Source: an uncultured Dialister sp.
GTDB lineage: Bacteria; Bacillota; Negativicutes; Veillonellales; Dialisteraceae
Length of the DNA stretch: 64,000 nucleotides
Direction: 5' to 3'
Assembly (NCBI GenBank): GCA_900543455.1
Contig: UQRR01000002.1
Location: 1-64,000 of the forward strand
Below the pieces are notes generated by a model that saw nothing but the letters and a program-made list of their open reading frames with translations, had not been told where the DNA came from and made no database searches. A program made the translations under genes and the position numbers. Shown here in pieces: positions 29,793 to 38,457 of this stretch (its first letter is position 1; each line of letters starts with the position of its first letter).

Positions 29793-30032
29793 CTAAGCCC
29801 CAACAATCACGGCCTGGTTTCCGCATAGCTCGCACCAGACATACTGCCCGTTGTGGATGTTGATGTCTACGGCGAGCGTATACCGGTATCCCCGCCCGTT
29901 CACATACGCATAGTCCCCGGAAACCCGCGCCCGTAAAATGCCGGTGTCTTCTTTCCGCGCCCTTGCCTTATCTGTTTTCGATTGAAAATTTTTCTGCAGC
30001 AAGACTTCACGCAGCCCGGCGAGTCCATACAT
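29793..30032 (-). CDS. Small tail-region protein
   Basis: 79 residues starting MYGLAGLREVLLQKNFQ, then a beta-rich half (GDYAYVNGRGYRYTLAVDIN) ending YVWCELCGNQAVIVGA with a CxxC. The ATG at 30032 overlaps the upstream stop (TGATG). Function unknown; probably a structural accessory of the neighbouring tail proteins. Confidence 0.65.
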   Translation of the reverse strand: MYGLAGLREVLLQKNFQSKTDKARARKEDTGILRARVSGDYAYVNGRGYRYTLAVDINIHNGQYVWCELCGNQAVIVGA

Positions 30033-31720
30033 CAGTACCACCTCACAATCTCTATCGTCTGCTTCAATTCCGTAGGAGTCCGTATCACGCGGTTGGATTC
30101 CAGATAGTAGTCATGCCCCTCATAGCGGATCCTGTCCGTAAAGTCTATGAGATGCGGATACTGCCAGATGTCCATGGATATGCGTTCCTCCGTCTTTCTG
30201 TTCAGCCATTCGATGTCTTTGGTGAGCTGCTTCAAGAGCGCATCACCTTTGACAGGAAACTCCGTATCAAAAAGAGCAGCTCCTTCTGACGATACCCCGG
30301 AAGGATACTTCCCGCCGAGTCCCAGATTTGACTGGTTCATGACATAGCGGTTGGCTCTGCCTCCCGGCTTGCCGTTTCCCACCGATGACCCCTGATAGAC
30401 ATCATCTACGTACACCCGCGTGCCATACCATCCGTTTCCTATGTACGAATGGCGGGTTTCCCTTTTCGTCCACGCTATGGCTCCCTCGTCAGAAGCGCTG
30501 CTGCCCTTCTTTGGCTTTGCTGAGATTTCTGTTTCTTTCGCAAGAAATTTCTCCCCCGCCGCAGAGATGGAGTAGTCATAGGTAACCGTAATGGTTTCAC
30601 CTTCCTTGGTACGAGTCACTTTCTTTCGAAGATAGTCATCGAAGTCATAGTCATAGGAAACTGTTTCGCCATTGTTTGACTCATAGACCAGAAGGCCGTA
30701 TCGGTAGCTGCATGACGATCCGCTGAAACTGATCGTTCCTGTAAACCCAAGGGGCTCTACAGTGATACTGCCTCCACGGGCGGTATGGCTACCTTTCCCC
30801 GACCAGACCGACCGCACGAGCTTCCTGTCAATGTCAGGCCTGCTGTGCTTCGTTCCCGTGATGTCTATCGTCCTTACCTCGTGCCCTCTCTGGATGATGC
30901 AGAGTGTATCGTTCCGTAAGAACACATTGATCCACCTCTGCGGCAGGTTTCCCATCCATCCAAAGAGGCTACCGGCAAGATTCTGTATGGTAGCCCCGAT
31001 TCCTTCATAGGTGGATTCCGGAGTGAAATCGTCAATAGCAATAACCAGCTTCTTTTTCAAAATAGAAGCGATCTTCTCCGCATGGTCTTTGGCTGTCGCA
31101 TTGGCTGTATGCAGCTGGTAATTGAACGGCGTATAGAGGAGCTTATCCACGTCATACATCCCGGTGATGGTGCGCATAAGCCCGGTTCCGCCTGTTTCGT
31201 ATACAAGAAAACGGTAAGGAAAATCCAACAGTTTTCCTTCTATGACTGATTCAAGGGGAAGATCATAAGGCGTCACCATTTGGAAGGTATCGGACAATGT
31301 CCCACGTACCAGGCTGATGGAAATCTCCGATGGATTCAAACCTTTGGCGCTATAGGGAAGCCGCCGGACAGTATCACTGTCTGCCCGCTGTCGGCTTTTC
31401 ACGAACATCTCCGTATCCGCCTGGTTCTCAAGCTGGTACACCAGGCGTCTTTTGGTATCCGCGTTCAAAAAGATGTGGTTTTGGGCCCGCCGGACAGTAT
31501 CCGAATGGACATACGTCATCCCTATCGTGCCCACAATCTTTCTTGCCGTATCGGCATTCTGCTTTACCCATCCGGCGGCATTCCTGTCGGTATCGGCGTT
31601 GAGGGAAACCCTGATCCCAGGCTTATAGGTCACAAAGACTTCAAGGGGCGGGTCATGCCTCGATGTATCCGGCGGCTGATGCGTAACATACACATCAAGC
31701 GGCGATTTGGTGGCACTCAT
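30032..31720 (-). CDS. Baseplate/tail-hub protein with N-terminal ADTxR repeats
   Basis: 562 residues. Residues 1 to about 120 hold six to seven degenerate repeats built on (N)ADTxR (NADTDRNAAG, NADTARKIVG, HSDTVRRAQ, NADTKRRLV, QADTEMF, DSDTVRRLP), spaced by about 15-18 residues. The remainder resembles hub proteins (LVYETGGTGLMRTITGMYD, IGATIQNLAGSLFGWMGNLP) and ends with a beta domain (GHDYYLESNRVIRTPTELK). I infer it closes the tail tube and carries the receptor-binding parts. The repeat segment is unusual and may be a linker or docking array. Confidence 0.65.
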   Translation of the reverse strand: MSATKSPLDVYVTHQPPDTSRHDPPLEVFVTYKPGIRVSLNADTDRNAAGWVKQNADTARKIVGTIGMTYVHSDTVRRAQNHIFLNADTKRRLVYQLENQADTEMFVKSRQRADSDTVRRLPYSAKGLNPSEISISLVRGTLSDTFQMVTPYDLPLESVIEGKLLDFPYRFLVYETGGTGLMRTITGMYDVDKLLYTPFNYQLHTANATAKDHAEKIASILKKKLVIAIDDFTPESTYEGIGATIQNLAGSLFGWMGNLPQRWINVFLRNDTLCIIQRGHEVRTIDITGTKHSRPDIDRKLVRSVWSGKGSHTARGGSITVEPLGFTGTISFSGSSCSYRYGLLVYESNNGETVSYDYDFDDYLRKKVTRTKEGETITVTYDYSISAAGEKFLAKETEISAKPKKGSSASDEGAIAWTKRETRHSYIGNGWYGTRVYVDDVYQGSSVGNGKPGGRANRYVMNQSNLGLGGKYPSGVSSEGAALFDTEFPVKGDALLKQLTKDIEWLNRKTEERISMDIWQYPHLIDFTDRIRYEGHDYYLESNRVIRTPTELKQTIEIVRWY

Positions 31721-31724
31721 AGGA

Positions 31725-32609
31725 TCACACTTTCGCTGATTTCAAACTGAAGCTCGCAGCCTTCACTTCATCCAGAGTCATATCCTTGATGTACGACATG
31801 CCGTAGACCATGCTGGCCCCAGAGATTTTCTGCGTGCTGCTGTACACATCCTTCTTACCGTCATTCACGGTGCCTGTCAGCGCGTTGACCTTGTCCGAGT
31901 TGAAATGGATATCCCTTGCAGAAAGTGTGACGCCAGTGATGCAGATGCTTTCACTTCTGGCCAGGATTTTCTTTTCCAGGTCATCCGTATCAATTTTCTG
32001 CGTCAGCACCTGATTGACATCGGAGGCCTCTGCCTGCGCCGCCCCGATGCCCTTCCACGTACCCTCCGGTTCTGTCAGCCTGGCTGTCACAACTTCTTCA
32101 TGGCTGATGTCATAGTCGGCAATAATCACATTGAAGAAATAGTTCTTCCCGCTTTCTGTTTTCAGCCATACTCCATTAAACGGCTTTCCATCATAGCAGT
32201 TGCCCTGGCGGACAGCCACCTTGTCCCCGTTCATCCAGACCTCGATGATGCCGTCATTAACGCCGGATCGCACATGCATGATGAAATCAATCGATGCCCT
32301 GTCTGCATACTTGGTGGTAAAATCTTTTTCATTCCCGCTGAAAAAGACCTTGATGTAATCGCTTTTATCCAGGCGTACCCCCGTCGGCCATCCCGTCCCC
32401 GTCACTGAAATGATCCCGGAAACATACGCCCTCTCCATAGAGAGCTTAATCCACACGTTGGTAAGGGGCTCCGGAAAGGTGACCGATCGGTCATCGCTGT
32501 TATTGAAAAATGCCACCCCGTTTACCGCATTGATTTTTGTATCGTTTACAGTTGTACCGGCACGGTCCAGTAATTCTCCGTAGCCGGGATTCACATACTT
32601 GTAAGCCAT
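31725..32609 (-). CDS. Tail protein with lectin-like N-terminal half, unrecognised
   Basis: 294 residues, all beta-like in the first 200 (SVTFPEPLTNVWIKLSMERA, GIIEVWMNGDKVAVRQGN), as in concanavalin-type phage proteins that bind sugars. The C-terminal 80 residues repeat a strand-turn pattern. Probably part of the adhesion device. Confident as a gene (good ribosome site, tight packing), but function is by position only. Confidence 0.65.
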   Translation of the reverse strand: MAYKYVNPGYGELLDRAGTTVNDTKINAVNGVAFFNNSDDRSVTFPEPLTNVWIKLSMERAYVSGIISVTGTGWPTGVRLDKSDYIKVFFSGNEKDFTTKYADRASIDFIMHVRSGVNDGIIEVWMNGDKVAVRQGNCYDGKPFNGVWLKTESGKNYFFNVIIADYDISHEEVVTARLTEPEGTWKGIGAAQAEASDVNQVLTQKIDTDDLEKKILARSESICITGVTLSARDIHFNSDKVNALTGTVNDGKKDVYSSTQKISGASMVYGMSYIKDMTLDEVKAASFSLKSAKV

Positions 32610-32621
32610 ATCTTTTCCCCC

Positions 32622-33398
32622 TTAGACCGCCTGCACCACGACTTCCGTATGGATGACCGTGCTGCTGTCCCTTTCAGGCGCTTCTTCCGAAGACGAGCTG
32701 ACCTTGATCCAGAAGATGACATTCTTATCCCGTATGATATCCGTAATGCTGATCTGGCTCCCCCAGACGCCCTGCTGAGCCATCTGCTCAGGAACCGCGG
32801 CAAAGCTCGAGCGCGAATCCGTCTGCGAGCAGGAAAGAGTGGCAGTCTTGGCATCAGATCCGCTGCCGGGGCCTGTGATATTTTTGATGTAAGGCGTATG
32901 GCCGCCTCCCGGGTAAATTTCAGTGATGGTAATCAACGCACCGGATACAGTTGTCGTAAACTGCTCTGATCTTGCCTTGATGGCCGCCGCGATATTGCCG
33001 GCCGTCGCTTCAATACTGCTCCCGACAGAAAAATCCGTCCCTGCCGTCAGCGCTACGTCGCCTACGGTGATCGTATCCCCCGGCGAGGCATTGGCCGTGA
33101 CCTTGATGACAACCTGCCCGGAAATCGATAGATCCTTCGCCACCTGCCAGCGCCCTACATTGCCGCCAGTCGGCGTATAATTTGTCCCATCATAGTGATA
33201 GGGCTGGATAAACGAGGTACCGCTGCTCTCATAGCCTTTCTCGCACCGGATGGCGCACTTGATGACCTTCGATTCATTCTTCGTCGCATCCAGCGTCACG
33301 GAAATAGGCGCCGTCATGAGACCGTTTTCCGAAACTACAGTCCCGTCCTGAAGCCCTGACGTCGGGCTATCCGTATAAATGTGATAATAGTTTGCCAT
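32622..33398 (-). CDS. Tail structural protein, Ig/fibre-like
   Basis: 258 residues starting MANYYHIYTDSPTSGLQDG. The centre contains TITVGDVALTAGTDF and EATAGNIAAAIKA, a module often seen in phage tail proteins. Ser/Thr/Gly-rich, no membrane segment. Likely a tail-tip or decoration protein in the receptor-binding module. Confidence 0.65.
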   Translation of the reverse strand: MANYYHIYTDSPTSGLQDGTVVSENGLMTAPISVTLDATKNESKVIKCAIRCEKGYESSGTSFIQPYHYDGTNYTPTGGNVGRWQVAKDLSISGQVVIKVTANASPGDTITVGDVALTAGTDFSVGSSIEATAGNIAAAIKARSEQFTTTVSGALITITEIYPGGGHTPYIKNITGPGSGSDAKTATLSCSQTDSRSSFAAVPEQMAQQGVWGSQISITDIIRDKNVIFWIKVSSSSEEAPERDSSTVIHTEVVVQAV

Positions 33399-33410
33399 GC
33401 TGCATTCTCC

Positions 33411-33755
33411 TTATGCTCCCCAGAACTCAAGCTCCAGCCTGTGATAGCTTTCGTGATATTCGATGTAGCTGTCCTTTTTGATGACGACCCTCATGTTCTC
33501 CCAGGTATTCCCCGCATGATCAATGACGGTGACTTTTGTTCTCTGCACCCAGTAGTTGTACACTTTTTCATAGTCTCTGTATGCCAGGATGACCGTGCAG
33601 CTGATCACATCCCCGGTATCCACATGCCCGTAGTCTTCCACGACCACGCCGTCTATCGTCTGGTGCTTTTCCTGCCGGTCGTCCGGCGTAATGCTCCAGT
33701 CCTCCGGCCGCCGGAAAGCCGCTGCATCCCCGATCCTAAGTTTCAGTGCCATCAT
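33411..33755 (-). CDS. Minor tail protein downstream of tape measure
   Basis: 114 residues (KLRIGDAAAFRRPEDWSITP, VISCTVILAYRDYEKVYNYW), resembling small tail-completion proteins encoded after the tape measure. The start overlaps the tape-measure stop by 4 bases. Exact family not recognised. Confidence 0.6.
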   Translation of the reverse strand: MMALKLRIGDAAAFRRPEDWSITPDDRQEKHQTIDGVVVEDYGHVDTGDVISCTVILAYRDYEKVYNYWVQRTKVTVIDHAGNTWENMRVVIKKDSYIEYHESYHRLELEFWGA

Positions 33756-36079
33756 GCACCTCCGTAAGCAAGCTGCGATCTTCTCGCAGCATCGGCGTAT
33801 ACAACCTTGATCCGGTCAGCCACATTGTCCGCCATCTTCTTCATCCCGCTCTCATCCATGTAGGTACCGCCCTGGATGGTAACATTGGCAGTAAATCCCG
33901 GAATGTCACGGTTAAGTTCGCTCCCGCGGTAAACAGGAATGGTGTTCTCCCCCAGGCGCTTTGCCCAGAGGTCGGTTTCAAGCCCCGGCACCAGATTGTT
34001 CTTGACGCTGTTCATAAGCTCGGCAAACCGGGAGACTTCTTCCGGGCTTGTCATGTCATTCTGGATGCCGTACTTTTTACGCATCGCCATAAGGACTGCC
34101 ATTTTCGCATTGTTCATCCTGGTCTGCGTATCGCCCTCCCCCGCCATGGCCTGTCTCATGATTTCAAGGTACTGGCGGTTCTCCTTCAGCATGGAAAGAG
34201 CCTCCTGCTGCCTTGCCTTCGTTTTCTCGCGTTCTGCCCAGCGGGTGGCCGTGACTTCATCCACCCCTTTCTGGATCCATGCTTTCTTCTCGCGGTCTAT
34301 ATCATCCAGACGGTTCTGCAGTTCAGACTTCCACGATTTGTTAATCTGGGAAAGCGCCCCTTCATTGAAGTCCCTCATGACCTTGGCTTTGGCCGCTTCC
34401 GTGTATCTTACGATGTCGGCTTCCTTAGCTCCTTCGGATTTCAGCTTCTCCGCTTTGAGGTCAATATCATGAAGCTGGTTCTCAAGGTCGCTGTGCGTCA
34501 GCTTGTAGATTTCATTCGTGAGGCCTGCCCCGCCGCCGGACGCTGCCTTCTTCGCCTTCGCCATGGCGTCTTCTACCTTGCGGCGGGTTTCCTCAGCGGA
34601 CTGGGACGCATCGCTTTTCTTTGCTTCCTGCTCTTTAGGCTTTTCTGCATCCTTTGGCATGTAGTCAGCCATCGCCCAATTCCAGAGCCTGCTGATGCCG
34701 TCTGCAAGAGCTGTATCTCCCAGTGTCTCTTTCATATCCGCCAGGGTTTCCCGGCAGTCCTTGATCGCAGCTTTGACGAAATTCGCAACGGCTCCGGCAT
34801 TCTTCATGTTGATGCCAAGACCATCAAAGGCTTCGCCTGCGAGCTTGCAGGCATCTACCGCAACACCCCCGATGCTTCCGATGGTCTTTACCACAGACTC
34901 TATATCCGACTTGTTGTCCTTGATACCCTTCACGAGTGTTTCAATGGCTTCATTGATGTCCGGCATGAGATCGGATACAACAGGCATGAAGGCTGCCCCG
35001 ATAGCCCCCGAGAGCTGTCCCATGGAGACTTTCATCTCGTTCCATTCCATATTCATTCTGTGCGCTTCATCCGGGTTGAGAAGCCCAGTGGTAGGTATTT
35101 TGGCTGCGCGTTCCTGGAGCTCTGCCATGTCTTTCAGGACAGGCACAAGCTCGGCGCCGCGGGCGCCCAGAAGCTGCGAAACGAACTCACTTTCAAGTCC
35201 GGCCGCTGCGGCATTCCTGTAGCCTTTGGCAAGGGCAGTCAGCTGCTGATTGACCGGGAGCAGGTTTCCGGCAGAATCCTTCATCACGACACCAAAGGCA
35301 GACAGAAGCCGCGTTGTATCATTGCCGTCTTCCCCTGCACTCTGGATAGCCTTGTCCAGACGGATGATGGCAGGAACGGCAGCCCTTGCATCCGCTCCTG
35401 CCAGTTTGAAGACCATGTTCATTCTGGCGGCTTCTGCATTCGTGGTATGCATCCTCTGCGCAAGACCATAAATGTTGTTTCCGGCGGTCATGGCACTCTT
35501 GGCCATGGCGATAAGCCCTGCACTGACCGCTGTCGTGACGCCGACCGCTTTTCCGATGGGGCCGGACATGAAGCCAAGAAGGCCAAGATCGCCCGCCCCC
35601 TGTGCCAGGACCGACATGGCGCCTGCACCATTGGCAACGCTGTTTACCATACGGCCGGCAATCGAAGTCTGCGCGGAACGTTCCTTTCTTACCGCGCGCA
35701 GCTGTACCTCCAGGTTGGCATAGGCCTTCCTTTCATTGAGAAGCCGCGTTTCGAGGCGGGCACTCGCTGCGCTGTCGGCGCCTTTTGCCTGTACCATCTC
35801 CCGGTAAGCCGCCGCAACCAGCCTGATTTTCTGCCGCTGGAGGTCAAGCTGGCGGATAAGCGCCTGCTCCCTTGTATCTATGGAGCGGGCTTTATCCTTG
35901 GCTCCGTCCAGCTTGGAAAGGTCGATGTCCGCCTCAATGCGGATCTTTTTGTTCTCATGGTTGATCCGGCTGATCGCCTGGTCTACCGTCTTTCCTGCCA
36001 GGGCAAAGTCGCTTGAAAGGGACGACAGGTCAAGCCCCAGCTTGGTATAGAGCGCTGCCACAGTTTCTCCCTTTGCCAC
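33752..36079 (-). CDS. Phage tail tape measure protein
   Basis: 775 residues, mostly helical. It opens with the typical coiled TMP start (VAALYTKLGLDLSSLSSDF), has a hydrophobic centre (about residues 145-200, GLLGFMSGPIGKAVGVTTAV) and Ala/Lys-rich coiled coils to about residue 680. It sets tail length, and 775 residues suggest a tail of roughly 110-120 nm by the usual rule. It directly follows the frameshifted chaperone genes, the standard order. Confidence 0.92.
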   Translation of the reverse strand: MAKGETVAALYTKLGLDLSSLSSDFALAGKTVDQAISRINHENKKIRIEADIDLSKLDGAKDKARSIDTREQALIRQLDLQRQKIRLVAAAYREMVQAKGADSAASARLETRLLNERKAYANLEVQLRAVRKERSAQTSIAGRMVNSVANGAGAMSVLAQGAGDLGLLGFMSGPIGKAVGVTTAVSAGLIAMAKSAMTAGNNIYGLAQRMHTTNAEAARMNMVFKLAGADARAAVPAIIRLDKAIQSAGEDGNDTTRLLSAFGVVMKDSAGNLLPVNQQLTALAKGYRNAAAAGLESEFVSQLLGARGAELVPVLKDMAELQERAAKIPTTGLLNPDEAHRMNMEWNEMKVSMGQLSGAIGAAFMPVVSDLMPDINEAIETLVKGIKDNKSDIESVVKTIGSIGGVAVDACKLAGEAFDGLGINMKNAGAVANFVKAAIKDCRETLADMKETLGDTALADGISRLWNWAMADYMPKDAEKPKEQEAKKSDASQSAEETRRKVEDAMAKAKKAASGGGAGLTNEIYKLTHSDLENQLHDIDLKAEKLKSEGAKEADIVRYTEAAKAKVMRDFNEGALSQINKSWKSELQNRLDDIDREKKAWIQKGVDEVTATRWAEREKTKARQQEALSMLKENRQYLEIMRQAMAGEGDTQTRMNNAKMAVLMAMRKKYGIQNDMTSPEEVSRFAELMNSVKNNLVPGLETDLWAKRLGENTIPVYRGSELNRDIPGFTANVTIQGGTYMDESGMKKMADNVADRIKVVYADAARRSQLAYGGA

Positions 36080-36095
36080 AGTCTCTCCCCCTTAC

Positions 36096-36583
36096 CTAGA
36101 AAAAGCCCGCCTGGTCAATCGGTGTCAGGCGGGGCGAATTTTCAATCTTTTCTTTGATAACAATGAGGCTCAAAGCATAAAGCAGGTCCGTGTCCATCAG
36201 CTCGCTTTCCGTCCAGTGGTAGCGGGCATGAAGAAACTCCAGCCATCCCAATACGGCTTCCATCGGGGCAAGCGTCAGTCCGCCTGCCCCGCTTCCCCGT
36301 TTGGGATTTCTGCCATCTTCTGGTTTACGAGAGAAACGATCCATTGAAAAATTTCCTGGTACAGCGGACGGATGCGGGTAATCGGAAGCTCATCCTCGAT
36401 GACCTTGGCCGTCACTGGCGCATCAAAAACGCTCGCAATGAGCTCGGCCATCCTATCCAGGAACTCCTCCGCCGGAATCTCCCCTGTGCCTGTTTCAAAG
36501 GCCATGAAATCACGCCATGCCCTGACTTTAGGTATCTTCGCTTTGTATGTCTTCCCGCCGATCACAATCGTTGGTCTGTTCAT
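36096..36583 (-). CDS. Tail assembly chaperone, -1 frameshift product (GT-type)
   Basis: Reading starts at 36583 in the G frame and slips -1 at CCCAAAC (36305-36299). It continues in the frame that encodes LTLAPMEAVLGWLEFLHARY and ends ENSPRLTPIDQAGFF. The fusion is 162 residues. GT-type proteins bring the major tail protein to the tape measure. The downstream frame has no ribosome site of its own, which supports the frameshift rather than separate initiation. Confidence 0.8.
36275..36583 (-). CDS. Tail assembly chaperone, unshifted product (G-type)
   Basis: 102 residues beginning MNRPTIVIGGKTYKAKIPKV and ending NGEAGQAD. It lies between the major tail protein and the tape measure, as the G protein of lambda does. 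It is helical after the first 20 residues. It is the normal product when the ribosome does not slip and should be in excess over the GT form. Confidence 0.85.
   Translation of the reverse strand: MNRPTIVIGGKTYKAKIPKVRAWRDFMAFETGTGEIPAEEFLDRMAELIASVFDAPVTAKVIEDELPITRIRPLYQEIFQWIVSLVNQKMAEIPNGEAGQAD
36299..36305 (-). promoter_or_regulatory. Slippery heptamer for programmed -1 frameshift
   Basis: Minus strand C CCA AAC in the G frame (…ATC CCA AAC GGG), which re-pairs as CCC AAA after a -1 slip. It lies 24 bases before the G stop. GC-rich sequence with AAGCGGGG and CCCCGATGG arms follows and may form the stimulatory hairpin. Confidence 0.8.
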
Positions 36584-36600
36584 CTATGTATCCTCCCTTA

Positions 36601-37170
36601 TCAGGTTTCTGTTGCTTCCACGCTCTCATACCATTTGGTACCCGTGGTATTCTCGAATCCCTCTGCATCTTCATCGGCGACGCGCTTCCAAGCATTGTCA
36701 TATTCTCTTACAACAAAGTGGCCGACGAGCTTTGGTGTATTCCAGTGGACGGAGCTGTCCTTCCCCTGGAAATTATCCTCGGGCTCGGCAAACTTCCCCT
36801 TGAGAAGTTTTACATAGCGCTTCTTCGTATTGGACTTCACCGATTCGAAGAGGATTGCCACATACGGTGCTTCATCCGTCGACTTGTACTCCATCACGCC
36901 CTTTTCCACGGTGTGTCCCAGAAGCGCTCCCAGGTCCTTTACGGAAACCTGCGCCGTTTCAATAGTGACCTCGATATCCCCGAGATAAGAAGCAATGTCA
37001 AAAGGGGCATCATCCCCGTAAAGGGTATTCACCCCGGACGACGGCTTCACGTCGATTGTCTTGACACCTGCAATGCTGACAGGCGTTTCATAGGTCACTC
37101 CTGTGCTGTCATCAGTCTTTAGTACGGCATAGTGCAGGTTTCGCACGCCGATCAGTACTCCCTTGCTCAT
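36601..37170 (-). CDS. Major tail tube protein
   Basis: 189 residues from the ATG at 37170 (MSKGVLIGVRNLHYAVLKTD). The beta-rich pattern with VSIAGVKTIDVKPSSGVNTLYGDDAPFD and a C-terminal FENTTGTKWYESVE matches the phi13-type major tail proteins of Firmicute siphophages. It precedes the chaperone pair. The start lies within the end of the upstream gene, so translation is probably coupled. Confidence 0.88.
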   Translation of the reverse strand: MSKGVLIGVRNLHYAVLKTDDSTGVTYETPVSIAGVKTIDVKPSSGVNTLYGDDAPFDIASYLGDIEVTIETAQVSVKDLGALLGHTVEKGVMEYKSTDEAPYVAILFESVKSNTKKRYVKLLKGKFAEPEDNFQGKDSSVHWNTPKLVGHFVVREYDNAWKRVADEDAEGFENTTGTKWYESVEATET

Positions 37171-37537
37171 CTGTTTTTTCCTCACTTTCTGCAATAACAA
37201 ACCGGAGCGCCGATACACGGATCTTCCCGTCCATCATCCGCTCTGTACTAATCCTCGTCCATCCGAGGTTCTCCATAATTTCACGCACCCGCTGGATAAC
37301 CGGCATGTCCGATCCATCCTCGGATAGCACAGAGAGCTGCACAGTGACACGCCTTGCCAGCTCCTGGTCATCCCCAAAGAGATGGGGCACATCGGAAATC
37401 ACCTGGAAGCAGAGAACGGGATAGCGCCCTGAGTAGGACGTCATGTCCTGCCGGATGCTTTTCTCTCCCTCTGCCAGAAGCGACGTCAGCTCTGTGTCGG
37501 CTCTCAGTGTAAAGAACACTTGTTCAATTAGATCCAT
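37112..37537 (-). CDS. Tail completion (terminator) protein, DUF3168-like
   Basis: 141 residues (MDLIEQVFFTLRADTELTSL, RRVTVQLSVLSEDGSDM). Size, the 'low-molecular strand-helix' pattern and its position just before the major tail protein fit the family that caps the tail tube. It overlaps its neighbours on both sides. Confidence 0.7.
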   Translation of the reverse strand: MDLIEQVFFTLRADTELTSLLAEGEKSIRQDMTSYSGRYPVLCFQVISDVPHLFGDDQELARRVTVQLSVLSEDGSDMPVIQRVREIMENLGWTRISTERMMDGKIRVSALRFVIAESEEKTDEQGSTDRRAKPALCRTKD

Positions 37538-37907
37538 TTTTGATTCCTTTCGATATCGCCTTTCTCAAGGCTGCCTTGAGTGCTTCGCGATAGCTTTCCC
37601 GGTGTGCATCCATGGCCGGATAGAAAAATGGCTTGTTGATCCTCGGGGAGAACTCAACAAACCGTCCGTATTTCACACCGTTCTTTGGATTTGGCGCATC
37701 CGCCAAAATTTCGATTGCCGTCTTATTCTTGTTCCACCGCCAATGGATAGAATCCCGAAGGCGCCCCGTCCTTACAGGCACCCTCGACTTCATATCCTGG
37801 ACGATTCTGTCCGCTTCGATTTCCATCTGCCGCCGGAGCGTCTCTACCACTTCCGTGCCATACATTTCTTCCAAAGCAGCAAAGTTGATATATCTCCCTT
37901 TTGGCAT
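37524..37907 (-). CDS. HK97 gp10-like head-tail/tail-joining protein
   Basis: 127 residues containing RVPVRTGRLRDSIHWRWN and YGRFVEFSPRINKPFFYPAM, the hallmarks of the HK97-gp10 family. It joins tail to completed head in the model phages. Confidence 0.85.
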   Translation of the reverse strand: MPKGRYINFAALEEMYGTEVVETLRRQMEIEADRIVQDMKSRVPVRTGRLRDSIHWRWNKNKTAIEILADAPNPKNGVKYGRFVEFSPRINKPFFYPAMDAHRESYREALKAALRKAISKGIKNGSN

Positions 37908-37915
37908 ACATCACC

Positions 37916-38287
37916 TCAAAGATTGGTGTCTTCAGTCACGCACTCCATGTAGGTCAGCTTGTGCCTTCCACAGGCATCGACGGGCGTCCCCATGCACTTA
38001 AAGACAGAGCCGTTCACTTTGAAGCGGCTCGCCGGGCTAAGATCCCGCCGATAGCGCACCACTATAAGCACTTTCCTTATGATGTGCGACTCGGCTGTGG
38101 TTTCATACATCTCCGATGCATGATTCTCGACATACGCCCAGACTGTGCTGCCTTCCTTGTAGGTGATACGCTCATTACCGTAGGAGTCGATATCACCGGA
38201 AGGAATCAGGATCGTGACGCGCTGGCGAAGATTGCCGGCCGTGACTGCCTGCAAGATCCGTTCTTCTGTCGTCATTTCATGCGCCAC
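37916..38287 (-). CDS. Head-tail joining protein (SPP1 gp16-like)
   Basis: 123 residues with NLRQRVTILIPSGDIDSYG and the closing NGSVFKCMGTPVDACGRHKL, as in head-closure proteins that plug the connector. The start overlaps the preceding small gene by 11 bases. Confidence 0.8.
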   Translation of the reverse strand: MAHEMTTEERILQAVTAGNLRQRVTILIPSGDIDSYGNERITYKEGSTVWAYVENHASEMYETTAESHIIRKVLIVVRYRRDLSPASRFKVNGSVFKCMGTPVDACGRHKLTYMECVTEDTNL

Positions 38288-38456
38288 CTTTCCAATAAGA
38301 AAGCTGTGTGATCATGGACCTAACTGGATAGCTGTAATTCATTTCCACCTCTGCGAAGCTGCCACTCTTTACCCCGCCAAGCTCATCTCGCTCCGGGGCC
38401 ATAGGCTTCAAGAGCGTGACTTTATGTGTGAACCGTCCCGGATTTCTCTTGAACAC
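38277..38456 (-). CDS. Small head-tail region protein
   Basis: 59 residues from a GTG at 38456, 2 bases after the capsid stop (FKRNPGRFTHKVTLLKPMAP, ending ITQLSYWKGGA). The upstream part of the open frame overlaps the capsid gene and is excluded. The FTHKVTLLKP start recalls head-closure proteins, so it may be a duplicated or shortened relative of the next gene. Function unknown. Confidence 0.55.
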   Translation of the reverse strand: MFKRNPGRFTHKVTLLKPMAPERDELGGVKSGSFAEVEMNYSYPVRSMITQLSYWKGGA

Positions 38457-38457
38457 T

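Noticed and set aside
33746..36016. Plus-strand open frame of 756 codons
   Set aside because: Exact shadow of the tape measure gene; composition (many His/Arg/Phe/Cys) and lack of a ribosome site mark it as non-coding.
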